A DNA stretch of 64,000 bases from Ustulina deusta. Lineage: Eukaryota; Ascomycota; Sordariomycetes; Xylariales; Xylariaceae. The stretch lies in NCBI GenBank assembly GCA_023159155.1, contig JAJNNX010000046.1, positions 1 to 64,000 on the forward strand. Direction: 5' to 3'. A program made the translations under genes and the position numbers. How positions within the stretch are numbered: position 1 is the first letter of the stretch; each line of letters begins with the position of its first letter. Positions 36,725 to 48,154 of this stretch are shown here, piece after piece. The notes below the pieces were generated by a model. The model was given only the letters and a program-made list of their open reading frames with translations, had not been told where the DNA came from and searched no databases.

Positions 36725-36810
36725 GCCTCTATGGCGTAGTGGTAGCGCGTGTCACTTGTACAAAATTCACAGGAATGACAAGGTCTCTCGTTCGATCCGG
36801 GATGGAGGCA
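36725..36810 (+). tRNA. tRNA-Thr (anticodon TGT) with 14-nt intron
   Basis: All four stems can be drawn. The acceptor is GCCTCTA with TGGAGGC (one G-U), followed by discriminator A. The D arm is GCG/CGC. The anticodon stem is TGTCA/TGACA with loop C-T-TGT-A then A after the intron. The T arm is TCTCG/CGGGA with loop TTCGATC. The intron is 36761-36774, directly after position 37 as is canonical for nuclear tRNA introns. A run of six T residues, a Pol III terminator, follows within about 10 bases. The gene stands alone between gene-poor stretches. Confidence 0.9.
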
Positions 36811-37330
36811 GCTTGATCTTTTTTGCAGAGCCCTAATTAACTACATGGCCAACATTTTTTAACTGTCTACTTAGTACTAACGAAGAGCTTGATAAGTATG
36901 TGGTAGCTGAAAGTTCCTTCTAGCAACCTAGTGTTACGTGATAAAAAGGGTATTAGTGGATCGATGGAATACAACCAATAGGATATATTCATTAAGACTA
37001 TCCTTTGATAGACGATCGGACAGGACTAATGCAGTCGCGCCTTGAGAAGAGACACCCAATGGTTCCGGAAAGGCCCAAAAATACGATTGAGAAGACCCCC
37101 GGGTACCCAAGAATTTTAGGATGGGCAGTAGGGCTAGACGTAGTAAGGAGTCGCCTTCAATAATAGGAGCTTATGAACGAACACTTTATTAAACGGTAGC
37201 TACTTATCATGGCGGGTATAGCGTTGACATAAAATGCTGCGCTTGCTAGTATGGGGAATAAGATGTAGTAGACATAATGTGAAGAAAGCACGCACAGAAC
37301 AGTCTTTACTGTGTCTACAATTTGCTCTCG
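36811..37330. other. Intergenic between tRNA and hydrolase 3' end
   Basis: Apart from the tRNA's T-run terminator at about 36,818, no gene or repeat is visible. It should contain the 3' untranslated region of the minus-strand hydrolase. Confidence 0.55.
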
Positions 37331-38447
37331 TCACGGATGCGTGTATAAGCGTAATGCCATCCCTCTGCTTGCACTATCCAGAGTAGGGTTAGTAATCACG
37401 TCAGTCAAGGCACAGTATAGACCATCCGGTTGGAAGAACTTACTATCCTCTCGTACTTTGTAGTTCTCCTCGGCAACTCTCAACACGTTCATATCCAGAT
37501 CGACGATCGACATCCCCTCGGCGCGGCCTAGCTGCCCCAATGCCCCGAGATGCGGGACACCAACTTGACTCAGGCCCGCAAAGTTCGTTTCCTCCCCTTT
37601 CCCAGGTGGACCGCCGGCGTTGACGAATACGACAGCACAGGTGTTCTCGAATGCGCGAGCCACAATTGTACTATTTAGAAACAAGGCCTCGCCATCTGGG
37701 TTCAGGGCATAGCCCTCATCCGATATATCGCGCATAGTCCAGAATGCCGGCAAGCAGATGATTTGGGCGCCGTCGGCGATGAGCTCCCGGAAGGCCTCTG
37801 GAAAGGCCAAGTCCCAGCAGATAAGTAGACCAACACGCCCGAGAGGCGTATCAAAAGCTCTATGAGGTTCGTGAGCCGATGGTGCGAGGTGGCAGCGCTC
37901 TGGATGCCACAAGTTCTTCTTTTGGTACCGCGCAGCAATCTCACCGTTCGATGAGATGAAGTATGCGACATTCTGCAGGGAGTCGCCATCCGATTCAATG
38001 ATGGTTCCCGGCACGATGGAAACGCCGAGTTCTTTTGCCACAGCCTGGTACCCCTGCAGGTATTTGAGAGAGTCTGCACATGAATCCTTAAACCCCGGCT
38101 GGTCAGGGACCCATGAGGTGAGATGGTATTCAGGCAATACGGCTAGGTGGCAGCCTTTAGTAGCCGCATCTCGTATAAAGGCCGTGGCTTTCTCGTAGTT
38201 CTGGGCTGGGGATAACGGCTATATCAAGTGTAAGCAAGTAGAGGTGCTTTCGGGGATGACGGCTCAGCAGTTCGAGGAGATCTGTACGCTGCGGGCTGCC
38301 TGGAATTGGGCCAACGGCGTCTTCTTAGAAGCGTGTGAGGGCTAGGTAGGGTCTTATATGCCGACCTTGAAGACTCGCAAGGACTCATGAACACTCACTG
38401 ACCTTGGGGTGAAGCTGGATTAATGCGACCTTGTAAATGGATGCCAT
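37331..38447 (-). CDS. Carbon-nitrogen hydrolase (nitrilase superfamily), 310 aa
   Basis: There are two exons on the minus strand. Exon 1 (38403-38447) encodes MASIYKVALIQLHPK. A 184-bp intron (38219-38402, GTCAGT donor, tatag acceptor) follows, then exon 2 (37331-38218). The catalytic triad of the nitrilase fold is complete: Glu45 in VLPEYH, Lys115 in YQKKNLW and Cys149 in LLICWDLAFPE. The N-terminal VALIQ strand, the LPAFW stretch and the NAGG region fit the alpha-beta-beta-alpha fold of the family, and 310 residues is a usual length. These enzymes hydrolyse nitriles, amides or carbamoyl compounds. The specific substrate is not evident. No secretion signal is seen, so it is likely cytosolic. 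Confidence 0.92.
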
Positions 38448-39991
38448 TTTCCGCTTCGCGTGATTTATACCGAGGCATTCCTAGACGTATATTTCATTCT
38501 TGGAGACCTAGACTGCCTTATCTTAAGAGTCGGGGGTAAGTAAAAATGCATCAAAAAGATACCCCGCTATTCCTGTATCAGATCCATATTTCTAAAAATA
38601 AAAGACCGTTTAGGGCCAAGTTATGTCCCTAAAATGGAAAGCTTTGCCGGCGAAGCTCCATTTCTTAGAGGTACGCTGTAAATCAAAGTGCAAGGCACTT
38701 CAATGTAAATTCTTCCTCTTAGCTACTACTACCTATACTCGGGGGAGACCCCTGGGACCCCCCTTTGCCTGCGGCACTGCCAGCGGCACTACCTAGCCAG
38801 CGTCCTAGTCGCCCTTTAGGGCTTCGAACCGCTATTCAGGAAGATTGCAGGCGAAGGCTGCGTAAGCCACAAATGTCGATTTAGAGTTGTGGGTGAGTTG
38901 CTTGGCATGCATAACCCAATCAGAGGGCCAGGATTTGTGGCTTGACCAATTAGAGGCTTGCGGACAAATATAGAGTTTTTGGACGACCGATATTAACATC
39001 AAGCTTTGCAAGAGCGACTGGGAGGCTTGCAAAGCTTTCCAATCATTTTATAGAGCCTATGGGCCTTTTGAACATGCGTGATGGCAAATTTTACATTGGC
39101 AGAATAACACGGAAAAGCACTTTGGGGTCCTATCCTGGTTCGTAGAGGTGCAACCGAATCAAACCGTTGTTTAGACGCGACCCCATGTACATGCACTATC
39201 GCGACCCAGTCCATGATGCCTTGGCAGCGGTCGAGCGAGGGTAAAGGCGATGACGTTCGTGTTGTTGGGTGAATCGCGAATTGCGCACCATATGACAGTA
39301 TCAAAAGCCCGTCCTTCAAAGCAGTAAAGCCTCGTTATCAACTGCCAGGGTGTGGCCTCTTTGTTCAGGGACACCTGCGGTCATCGCCATCATCGATCCG
39401 GCTACGAAATGGTCCTGCCGAATCAATGATCTTCTGCAATCTCAGCAACCACGAATGCCATTAAATTTTGACAAAAGCAGCAACATCTTTGATTGTATGT
39501 ATGTGAGAGCTGGGAATGCAATCGTGGTGAGTATAACTTCTCATGTTCCTCTTTACTGCTCCTTCTAGTTCATCACGCCTCCCGATTCCTTGCTCACGGA
39601 AGCCTCATTGCTGCGACTGGAACCGCCTCTATTTAGGTCAAGTGCACGTTGACTCGGCAAGAGAACTCGATGAATTCAATCGAGCTGGAGTCTGCGCTAC
39701 CAACGCTACAGCAGAAGCCCGCCTGGCTCCTGCTAGGCTCTGGATAGTTGCCGCGACTAATGGCTATTGAGACATATTACACGGCTTGCCAGGATACAGG
39801 GTAATCATAGCCCAGTGTCTTCAATACAGGAAAGAGGCAGACGGTATATCCCCCCTCTTGTCTTGTGCCTCGCCTGGCTGTGAACTTAGCACAACATGGA
39901 AAGATACTTAAGTAAACATTCTGTGAATTTAATCGAGTATCCTCCCTACTTTTCACTAGTCAGACTTAACAGATCATAAACACCAATCATC
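38448..39991. other. Intergenic with small inverted repeats
   Basis: No convincing gene. Frames on the minus strand at 38,999-39,374 and the plus strand at 39,543-39,770 lack domain features. Inverted repeats occur at about 38,635-38,662 and at 39,001-39,037. Confidence 0.5.
39001..39037. repeat. Perfect 12-bp inverted repeat (stem-loop)
   Basis: aagctttgcaag (39001-39012) and cttgcaaagctt (39026-39037) are exact reverse complements around a 13-base loop. Function unknown. It could be the end of a decayed transposon or a hairpin. Confidence 0.6.
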
Positions 39992-40821
39992 ATGGCAGCA
40001 CTAACGACACTTTTTACACCTGCTTCTTGGTGCTCTGATCGATTCGCCGTTTTCGTTGACGACCATGCGCCTGGGACGAGCATCATTCCGCCCAGCAGCG
40101 GATGGGTAGACCCGTCTTTTACCAAATGCATACCAATGCAATACACGACCGCCTATCCGACCTTCAGTCCGGGCGTGTGCCCAGTTCATATGCAAATCGT
40201 CAAGCACACTTTCGACATACACGATGGCAAGACGATCTGGGAGGCAGCATGCTGTCAAAGGTAGTTACACTCTGCCCTAACCCTGAAGAGCCTGGAATTG
40301 ACCATGTCAGCGGATTCTCTCCCATGTCTATTGACCCCCAGTACATGTGTACTTCAACCATCACGAGTCCCATGCCTTTCCTCCTCGATCCAGAGATATC
40401 CACTGCCGACGTATACACGACACTGGCGCCTGAGCTCTGGATTGAGCATGATCAGGTAACAGTGCAATGGGAACCGAGCGACCTAGAGCTCTTTCCCGTT
40501 GGTGTGGCCTCCCAATACAAGCTCATGATGGGCATCACAGCGCAACCGTCGACAGATAATGCCGTCAGCCCGACAGCAGAATCGGTCATGGCAACAACCC
40601 CACCAACATCAACACCGGTACCGGCACCGGCCCCGGCACTGACAACAACCTCGGTTTTGTGGCCAACTACAACTACCTCCCAAACCTCAACCTCATCAAT
40701 TTCCACCTCGGAAACTCAATCACAGGTCACGCCCACGAATAATGGTAGATTGCACGACATAAGTGGCTCTGTCATCCTCGCTGTCATTTTGTTCGCTGTG
40801 GCGACGTTTTTCGTAGCGTAA
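39992..40821 (+). CDS. Ser/Thr-rich protein with C-terminal membrane segment, 259 aa
   Basis: There are two exons, 39992-40260 and 40311-40821, with a 50-bp intron (GTAGTT donor, CTAAC branch site, cag acceptor). The N-terminal 160 residues are cysteine-containing and begin MAALTTLFTPASWCSDRF, resembling a common fungal family whose members start with an LTT-F-TP-SSC motif. Residues about 175-235 form a low-complexity linker rich in Thr, Ser, Pro and Ala (TTPPTSTPVPAPAPALTTT), a likely O-glycosylation region. The last 19 residues (SGSVILAVILFAVATFFVA) are a hydrophobic anchor ending the protein, which could be a tail anchor or a GPI-attachment signal. No clear N-terminal signal peptide is seen, so an upstream exon may be missing. 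Function unknown. Confidence 0.72.
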
Positions 40822-41815
40822 GAGCCGGGTCAGTGACTGGACTGCAACCACTCTGGTGTGGTATTTTCTCTAAAACGGAGACATGGAAGCAGATTGTTTT
40901 TAACTTCCTCGGCGTTACCATCACGCTTCCCCAAGCACCCAGAGCAGTACATACTTAACAAGGTAGCGAATTCTCCAAAAGAATTTCCAATTTGTGTATT
41001 CCAGGCTTTGACTCATATGACTTCATCTTGTCACCATGTTGAATGATCGGTGATTTTCCCCGCAGCGGACCTTTTCTGCATCATGCACGCAACCTCGAGA
41101 CCGGCGCCCAGGCGCGGGGTGCATCCCCGCAGCACCGGCATTTAACATAAGGCAGATCGTCATCGACTTGAATTCGGAATTGGCCCAGAAACGGGGATCC
41201 AAGCCGCCTATAGCCACGCCAATAGGAGTTGAACCTGTCCCCAGAAATCTGCAAATTAATAATTCCACAGCCAAGGGCTGGAAAACTTCTCCGCGGTCAT
41301 TAGATGGGACATGCCACCCAGATGCAGCCTACACGACATGAATGAACAACAGACCAACCGCACAGTAAGAATCACAGGGCACAGAGTAGATGAGGAACAT
41401 GAGCATTTCTCTTGATATGACGCCAGTATACTGAAATAATTTTTCTCCAGCGCTAGAAAGAGTAATCATGTGTGTAGATTCCGGACGATATGCTTATTAA
41501 TTTTTCCCTGTGTCTGTCGCCGCTGCAGAGGAGACGAGCCGCTGCTTCTATGTCCGCTACGTCTTCTCCACCTTAATCCAACCTTGGGTGTCGCCGGCAT
41601 CATCGCATCATGTTCTTCGCCCAAGCAGAGAGCGGGCGTCGTTGCCTATAACCCCGAGGAATTCCCCGGCAGGTCCCACGCGAATACGAGGCAGCCGCAT
41701 GATATGTTCTGTGGTTGCATATAAAGTTTCCACAGGGCCTCTCTTTGCTGGTGAAATACCCTTGGATCGCATTGTGAGATTGATTTTGAGCACCTCGGAG
41801 AAAGGGTCTTGAGAC
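40822..41815. other. Intergenic; promoter of the GH3 gene
   Basis: No gene recognised. It holds the 5' flank of the beta-glucosidase gene with a TATA-like site 96 bp before its ATG. Confidence 0.55.
41720..41726 (+). promoter_or_regulatory. TATA box candidate for the GH3 gene
   Basis: The sequence TATAAAG lies 96 bp upstream of the ATG at 41816, a usual spacing for highly expressed fungal secreted-enzyme genes. Confidence 0.5.
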
Positions 41816-44692
41816 ATGATTCGTTTCCTCGATATGCTCTCCTCCGCACTCTACTTAATCGCTTACTTGGCAACACCGGGACATGGGCAGGATGTCATCA
41901 CAGATGACGCTGTGTTCTATGGCCAATCGCCTCCTGTTTATCCATCGCGTTCGTATTCCAAGCCTAGCGGAATATATATATATATATAGATATATATCAT
42001 GAGATAAACTAGACTTCCTGCTAACAACATAACAGCACAAGGTACAGGCACAGGCGACTGGGTAGATGCCTACTCACAAGCCAAGGCTATCGTATCCCAA
42101 CTGAGCCGCGAAGAAAAGGTAAGTAAATGGAATGGACGAAGGTTGACCCAATTCAGCTAATACGGAGAATGGGTCCCAGGTGAATCTCACGGGTGGCATC
42201 AGCTCCGCGGATAGCGCTTGCTCAGGCGTCATCCCCCCTATACCACGAGTCAACTTCACGGGTCTCTGTCTCAGCGATGCTGGGAACGGGCCAAGAACGA
42301 CGAACTTCGTTTCGAGTTGGCCGGCAGGCATATCTGTGGGTGCGAGGTTAGTTCACGTTGGCAAGAATGGTGTGACTATGTGGACTTACGGAATCCGGCA
42401 GCTGGAACAGAGAGCTTGCTCATAAGAGAGCAGTTGGCAGTGCGTGACATCTGAATGAATCAGTGACTTCCGAGGTACGAGACGCATGCTAATAGATATA
42501 TAGTGGGCGGCGAGTTCCGAGCTAAGGGGGTCAATATTGCCCTTGGTCCCGTTGTAGGGCCTTTGGGCCGAATTGCTTCGAGCGGACGCAATTGGGAAGG
42601 TAGGAGACAGGTCGCACATATTCGAATGAGTTGTGCTAACGGCCAATAGGTTTCTCTAATGACCCGTACCTTTGCGGCGCATTGGCTTATCAGACCGTTG
42701 AGGGCATTCAATCTACCGGTGTCATCACGAGCACTAAGGTAATCTTGCATTTATGTATTCCTTGTTCTGATCTCACGAGCTAAAACTGGCCTTAGCACTT
42801 TATCGGGAACGAACAAGAGACGAACAGAAACCCGGAAGGCGATGTTACCGCGGTGTCGGCCAATATCGACGATAAAACAATGCATGAACTATATCTTTGG
42901 TTCGTATCATGGCGATATTGATCTCTCTTGAGCTTCGGCGCTGACAATATTCCCCCCAGGCCATTTCAAGACGCGGTCAAGGCCGGCACGGGGAATATCA
43001 TGTGCTCGTACAATCGTGTCAACAACTCCTACGGCTGCTCCAATAGCAAGACGCAAAACGGCCTGCTGAAAACAGAACTTGGGTTTCAGGTAACTCACGC
43101 CTGATTAATTTTGACAATAAACCTGAATGCTGATGGGCGAAAAGGGTTTCGTCGTTACGGATTGGGGTGCGCACCACGCTGGCGTCGCGACAGCCTTGGC
43201 GGGACTCGACATGGTGATGCCCAGCGGGGCGCCGCTCTGGGCAGGTAACTTGACTGCGGCTGTTAACAACGGATCTGTCCCTGAGTCTCGGCTAGATGAT
43301 ATGGCAACGAGGTGAGGCCGCGACAAGCATGTGCAATCTAGACGAATCTTGCTAAATCGTGGTAGAATCCTCGCCAGTTGGTACAAGATGAAGCAAGAAG
43401 AAGGGTTCCCATCTCCGGGCGTCGGCATGGCAGATGACCTCACAGGACCGCATCAGAAAGTCATCGCAACGTCGCCGAGCAACAAGCCCGTGCTCCTCCA
43501 GGGCGCCATCGAAGGCCACGTTCTCCTCAAGAACGACAACGGAGCTCTACCCCTCAAGTCTCCGAAACTGGTCTCCCTGTTCGGCTACTCCGCCAAGTCC
43601 TTCGACGCCTACACGCCCGGCGGATACCGCTGGAATGACGGCGGCGAGTCGGCGACGTCGGATCTCATGCAAATCGCCCCGAACGGCACCCTGATCTCGG
43701 GCGGCGGCTCCGGCGCGAACCAGCCCGCGTACTTGAGCTCGCCCTTCGAGGCCCTCAGCCTCCGGGCGTACGAAGACGGGACCAGTCTCTGGTGGGACTT
43801 CCACAGCGGCAACCCCAACGTGGACCAGTCCTCGGACGCCTGCATCGTCGTCGGCAACGCGTTCGCCTCGGAGGGGTGGGACAGGCTGGGCCTGCACGAC
43901 GATTTCACCGACGCGCTGATCACCAACGTCGCGTCGCGCTGCAGCAACACCATCGTGGTCTTCCACAACGCCGGCGTCCGCCTCGTCGACCGCTTCGTCG
44001 ACAACCCGAACGTCACGGCCCTCCTCTTCGCGCACCTCCCCGGCCAGGACTCCGGGCGCGCCCTGGTCTCGGTGCTCTACGGCGACGTCAGCCCCTCGGG
44101 CAAGCTGCCGTACTCGGTGCCGCGCAACGAGTCCGACTTCGGGGCCCTGCAGAACGCGACGCGGCCCGACGGCGTCTACGCCCTGTTCCCGCAGTCGGAT
44201 TTCGACGAGGGCGTCTACATCGACTACCGCGCCTTCGATGCCAAGAACATCACCCCGCGGTACGAGTTCGGCTTCGGGCTGAGCTACACGACGTTCGGCT
44301 ATTCGGATCTCGTCGTCGCGCTCGCCGACGACGCCGACGCCGACTTCTCTCCGTATCCCTCCAAGCCGGTTGTCGAAGGCGGCCACGAGGATCTCTGGGA
44401 CACGCTGGTGACGGTCTCCGCGACGGTGACGAACACGGGGTCCGTGACCGGCGCCGAGGTCGCCCAGCTGTATGTCGGCATCCCGGGCGGCCTCGTGCAG
44501 CAGCTGCGCGGGTTCGCGAAGCCCGTGCTCGAGCCTGGCGAGTCGGCCGCTGTCCACTTCGACCTGACGAGACGGGACTTGAGCACGTGGGACGTGGTCG
44601 CCCAGAACTGGCTGCTGCAGACTGGCGAGTATCGGATCTATGTTGGGCCCAGCAGTCGGAAGCTCCCCCTGGCGGCGGCTCTGCAGATTTAA
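41816..44692 (+). CDS. GH3 beta-glucosidase, secreted, 777 aa
   Basis: Ten exons: 41816-41948, 42036-42118, 42180-42346, 42402-42439, 42504-42599, 42650-42738, 42796-42899, 42960-43089, 43145-43311 and 43366-44692. The phases are consistent and sum to 2,334 bases. A signal peptide covers about residues 1-24. The N-terminal barrel carries [27 protein letters not shown] and the nucleophile Asp286 in [11 protein letters not shown]. The second domain contains Glu505 in FASEGWDR, the probable acid/base. The C-terminus has a fibronectin III-like domain ([19 protein letters not shown]). It would cleave terminal beta-glucosyl residues from cello-oligosaccharides or glycosides outside the cell. Loop sequence at the substrate site (SDAGNG in place of the common QDGPNG) is unusual. 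The last exon is markedly more GC-rich than the small ones. Confidence 0.95.
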
Positions 44693-45204
44693 GGAATGAT
44701 GTAAATCGCTATGCTTTGGGCCTTTTTTTTTTTTTTTGGCGTCGTTGATATGCCTATGGGCACTTGATGTAATGGTTTACGTTTGATGTGCTCTTTGTCT
44801 TGGACGATTGGTGCCGCTCTGGGCGTGTAACTAGAATGCATACATTGACGGCGAGGAGATATACTAGCCGTATGCTGCTTATAGCTGAATTTAATCGAAT
44901 GAATATCAAGAGAAAAGTTAGGTGTAATTGAAATTTCAAATCCCACGGCGGTTCTGGATACCTCTTAGTATCGTTGATATATCTACTAAGTAATCTTGGT
45001 TGACATGGCGAATCAATGGGACTAATGCTGCGAGCATGCTACAGGGTGAGACTCGGGGGAGGATTATGGTGACATCCCGTGACAATCCCGGGGCATTAGT
45101 TGCTCCTTTAAAGCAACCAGGCGATGACTAGTCACCCTGCAACAAAGGAATATATGAACTTGGTTGTCATTACTAATTAGACTTAAATATGTATCATTGT
45201 CCGT
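44693..45204. other. Convergent intergenic region between GH3 and SDR genes
   Basis: A 15-base T run lies about 25 bp after the GH3 stop. A possible small foldback (45042-45139) lies between the two 3' ends. No gene. Confidence 0.55.
45042..45139. repeat. Possible short foldback/MITE-like repeat
   Basis: cagggtga (45042-45049) and tcaccctg (45132-45139) are exact inverted ends 98 bp apart, extended by partial matches. The flanking 8 bases do not match, so a hAT-type duplication is not supported. Confidence 0.3.
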
Positions 45205-46187
45205 TTACCACTTCTCGACATAGGGTCGGATGTCAACCTCCCAGGTGAATCCCGAGCGATGTTGAGTATGCAAGCTCCAATAAGTCTCAGCGATCTTCCG
45301 AAAACGTCAGCAAACATTCAGTAAACCACATCGGACGTCCAGAGAGTCCAAACTTACCGAATCAGCGCTGATCTTGCCGTCGGGTGCGCCGCCGTTGACA
45401 CCAGTGTACGCCTCGGTCCTCGGCCCCGTGATCACACCGTCGATAATGGCGTGTGCCACGTGCACGCCCTTGGGTCCATACTCGCGGGCAATGGACTGCG
45501 TCAAGGCCCTCTTTGCCCACTTTCCGGCGGCGAAGGTGGCGAATTTCGCGGACCCCTTCACCGAGGCCGTGGCGCCCGTCACGATGAGGGAGGGCGGGTT
45601 GGGAGAGGTGCTCACGGCGTCCTCGAGTAACGGTAGGGTCTTCTGGGCGAAGTTGAAGAATCCCCGGCTATGTATTCGCTTATTAGCACCGTAATTCTTG
45701 TATGTGTATATAGAGATGTATATATATATTTCAACAAGAGAGAGATGGACGGAAGTGAAGCACGTACATATTTACATCGATGCTACCCTCGAGGACCTGG
45801 GGGTCGATCTCGACGAACGGCGTAGGCTTGAAACCTCCGGAGGCGTTGTAGATTGCGGCGGCCAGCTTGTGGTCCGGCAGCTCCTTGGCGATGGTGGCAA
45901 AGGCGGCGTCCAGCGAGGCCCGGTCGGTGGCGTCGGCGTTGACGCCAATCGCTTTGCCGCCAGCAGCGTTAATTGCCTTCACACTGCTCTCGTAGGTCGC
46001 CGGCGTTCGCGCAAGGAGAACAACGGGGTACGCCTTTGCGAATCTGGCTGCGACAGCCCCGCCTTGTATTCCCAGTGTGTGAGTTGATAACACCGACTAG
46101 GTATGAGCATGGGGCGGGTTGTGGGGTGAAGTGCGTACCTGTGCCTCCGCCTGCTCCGATGACGACGGCGTAGAACTTGGATGCCAT
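45205..46187 (-). CDS. SDR-fold oxidoreductase-like protein lacking catalytic Tyr, 247 aa
   Basis: Four exons on the minus strand: 46139-46187, 45768-46062, 45358-45667 and 45205-45294, separated by introns of 76, 100 and 63 bp. The protein starts MASKFYAVVIGAGGGTGGAVA, an SDR dinucleotide-binding loop, and has YNASGG where classical enzymes have NAG. After TGATAS, where Ser is present, the usual YxxxK is FAAGK: the active-site Tyr is Phe while Lys is kept. The C-terminus ends DIRPYVEKW. It matches a widespread fungal SDR family in which the position is also Phe as I recall it, so the change may be a family trait. A reductase role is uncertain. It converges with the GH3 gene. Confidence 0.88.
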
Positions 46188-47399
46188 GATGTTTTTCTGG
46201 TTGCTTCGTTGTTGCGAGTGAGTGAGCTGTGGTGCGTGAACAAGATGAGATGATGGAAATGTAGACGATGAGCAGATAGTGTCTCGCAGCTTTTCGAGGA
46301 GACTATGGCGACTTAAATAGACAATTCCACGACGCTGTCGGGGATAAATATCTTAGGGACGTGCCGCAATTGATCATGTAAGTGAGCTCAGCGTCTTCTA
46401 CGGCCGCCTATTAGCGGGCTTTAGGGGTTCCTGTGTGTTCCGTGCATTATTAATGGCTGCTGAGAAACCAACCCCGCAGCGTCTGGCGACTTACATCTCG
46501 CCCAGGTTGACCTAAGCTTGCGACGCAATCACGACATTCGACGCGAGGAACGGCGGATTTGTAATCGCGGTTGGACGTGCCATGAACCTAGCATTGCCAT
46601 ATTGACTCGTGGCGCGATCGATATCCTACCTCGGTTTGTTGTGTGTGCACTCGTTCCTCGTAAGACTGATTTTTGATTACTGAACTCTGGCAGCGAGTAG
46701 CGATTGAAGTAGGTACCTTGTTAGTGGGCTCCCGCTATACGCTAATCTTCGGCCGAGGCCGCATGTTGATTATACAACTCGTGAACATCATCATGCAGCG
46801 GCGCAAGCAGTTGGGTTTCGAATCCCAATTTCAGTGGTCCTATTTCGTAAATTAACCGGGAGAAGGACTCATCAAGAGTTAATAGGTGTTGGTACGGGTG
46901 CAGGGAGCCCTGCTGAATGCAACTATCAGCACCACTCCTATAGCTCTTCTACATCATATATCCTGCGTACCATTAGATATTTCATCCCACTCGGCATAGT
47001 GTCATTCGCAATGAAAAGAGCTGGGAAAGGCTCGCTGCAGTCACCAGCTGAGAAAATCTCAGCTTAATCACTCAACACCGCTTCGTCCTCGCAATCTGCC
47101 GAATGGCCTTAAGATAGCACATCCGCAGCATTGGAAATAAGACGAGCAAGAACAGTCTGGATAAGAGAAGCAGTGAAGATGACGTCGCCTGGAGGTGCAT
47201 AGGCGACCAGGGGAGTGCATTCAACAGCTACAACCGAATGAAGCATGCCTCACGGTTCTCTAAGAAGAAACTGACGGGCTACACCTTGATTTCTATGATT
47301 TTTTTACTCTATGCCATTATCATTGTATAGTGTCTTCTTTCAGCCGCTAAAGCCTAATGCCTCTTATGAGGGTTCCGTACTCTTTACAGCCCCGCAATG
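46188..47399. other. Intergenic, no gene recognised
   Basis: Contains the 5' flank of the SDR gene and the 3' flank of the M24 gene. A B-box-like word near 46,810 was examined and not supported as a tRNA. Confidence 0.55.
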
Positions 47400-48154
47400 T
47401 CAATCGACAGTGAGGAGCTGCTCGAAAAAGCCCCCTATCTGCCTCTCACGGTCGACGAGGTGAATTTCCAAAATCCAATGTCGTTGTCGGCCGTCTTTGC
47501 CCGGCGACTTCATGCGCTCTTGGTTCCCCTCTATGATGTACAAGGTCTTCTTGTCATTGGGGATGCGCTCATGCGGGAATGAACCGATGAGATGGCCTGC
47601 TATCGCTCCGCCAAATTCCCATCCCGCAAGCTCCGCAGTGCGGCGCGCGATGGCGTAGAGCTCATCCCCCGTCATGTCTGGGTTCTTATCGAACTGCGCC
47701 TTGACATCCCTCCACACGGGCTCGAGAGCATCGCGCAGCTTCTTCTTCAGGGGGTCGTCGCCGAGGACATACTACAACCGTCCGAGTTAGTAGTAGTCGC
47801 CATGTGAAGCGTCATCCGACTCACGGTGCGACCGAAGTCAGCCTCCCAGGCCTCGAATACGGGTCCCAGGTCGACGAAGAGGATGTCGTCGGCCTCGATG
47901 ATACGGTCGGGCGGGTTCTCGTTATATGGCTGCAGCGTGTTGGGTCCGCTGCGGACGACCCGTTTGTGCCAGTGTGTTTTTATGCCGTGTCGACGGGCGC
48001 CGAGCTCGTGGATCTCCTTGCTGAGCTCCTTCTCGCTCACCCCCGCCCGGATCAGATCCGTCGCGATCTCGTCAAATAACTGCAGTGCCTTGGTCTGCGC
48101 GTCCAAGAGCGAGGCAGCCCGCTGCTGCTCCTCGGTAGCTGAGACTTCTGACAT
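47400..48154 (-). CDS. Metallopeptidase family M24-like, compact, 233 aa
   Basis: Two exons on the minus strand, 47825-48154 and 47400-47771, separated by a 53-bp intron (GTGAGT donor, CTAAC branch). The protein is essentially a bare pita-bread catalytic domain without the N-terminal creatinase/prolidase domain of larger Xaa-Pro peptidases. The five metal ligands of the family can be placed: Asp95 (FVDLGP), Asp106 (EADFGRT), His170 (AGHLIG), Glu212 (WILEIHLVD) and Glu227 (FFEQLL). His61 and His63 in the THWHK segment may help bind substrate. The domain is thus likely active as an aminopeptidase or related hydrolase, or could be a creatinase-like enzyme. No signal peptide. The neighbouring genes do not indicate the substrate. 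Confidence 0.88.

Noticed and set aside
43547..44557. 336-codon minus-strand frame and a 318-codon plus-strand frame (43,792-44,748)
   Set aside because: Both overlap the GC-rich last exon of the GH3 gene and have Arg/Ala-biased translations typical of shadow frames; GH3 motifs explain the sequence.
46791..46830. tRNA-like B box (ggtttcgaatccc)
   Set aside because: The T loop would be 8 bases and no acceptor, D or anticodon stems fit upstream.
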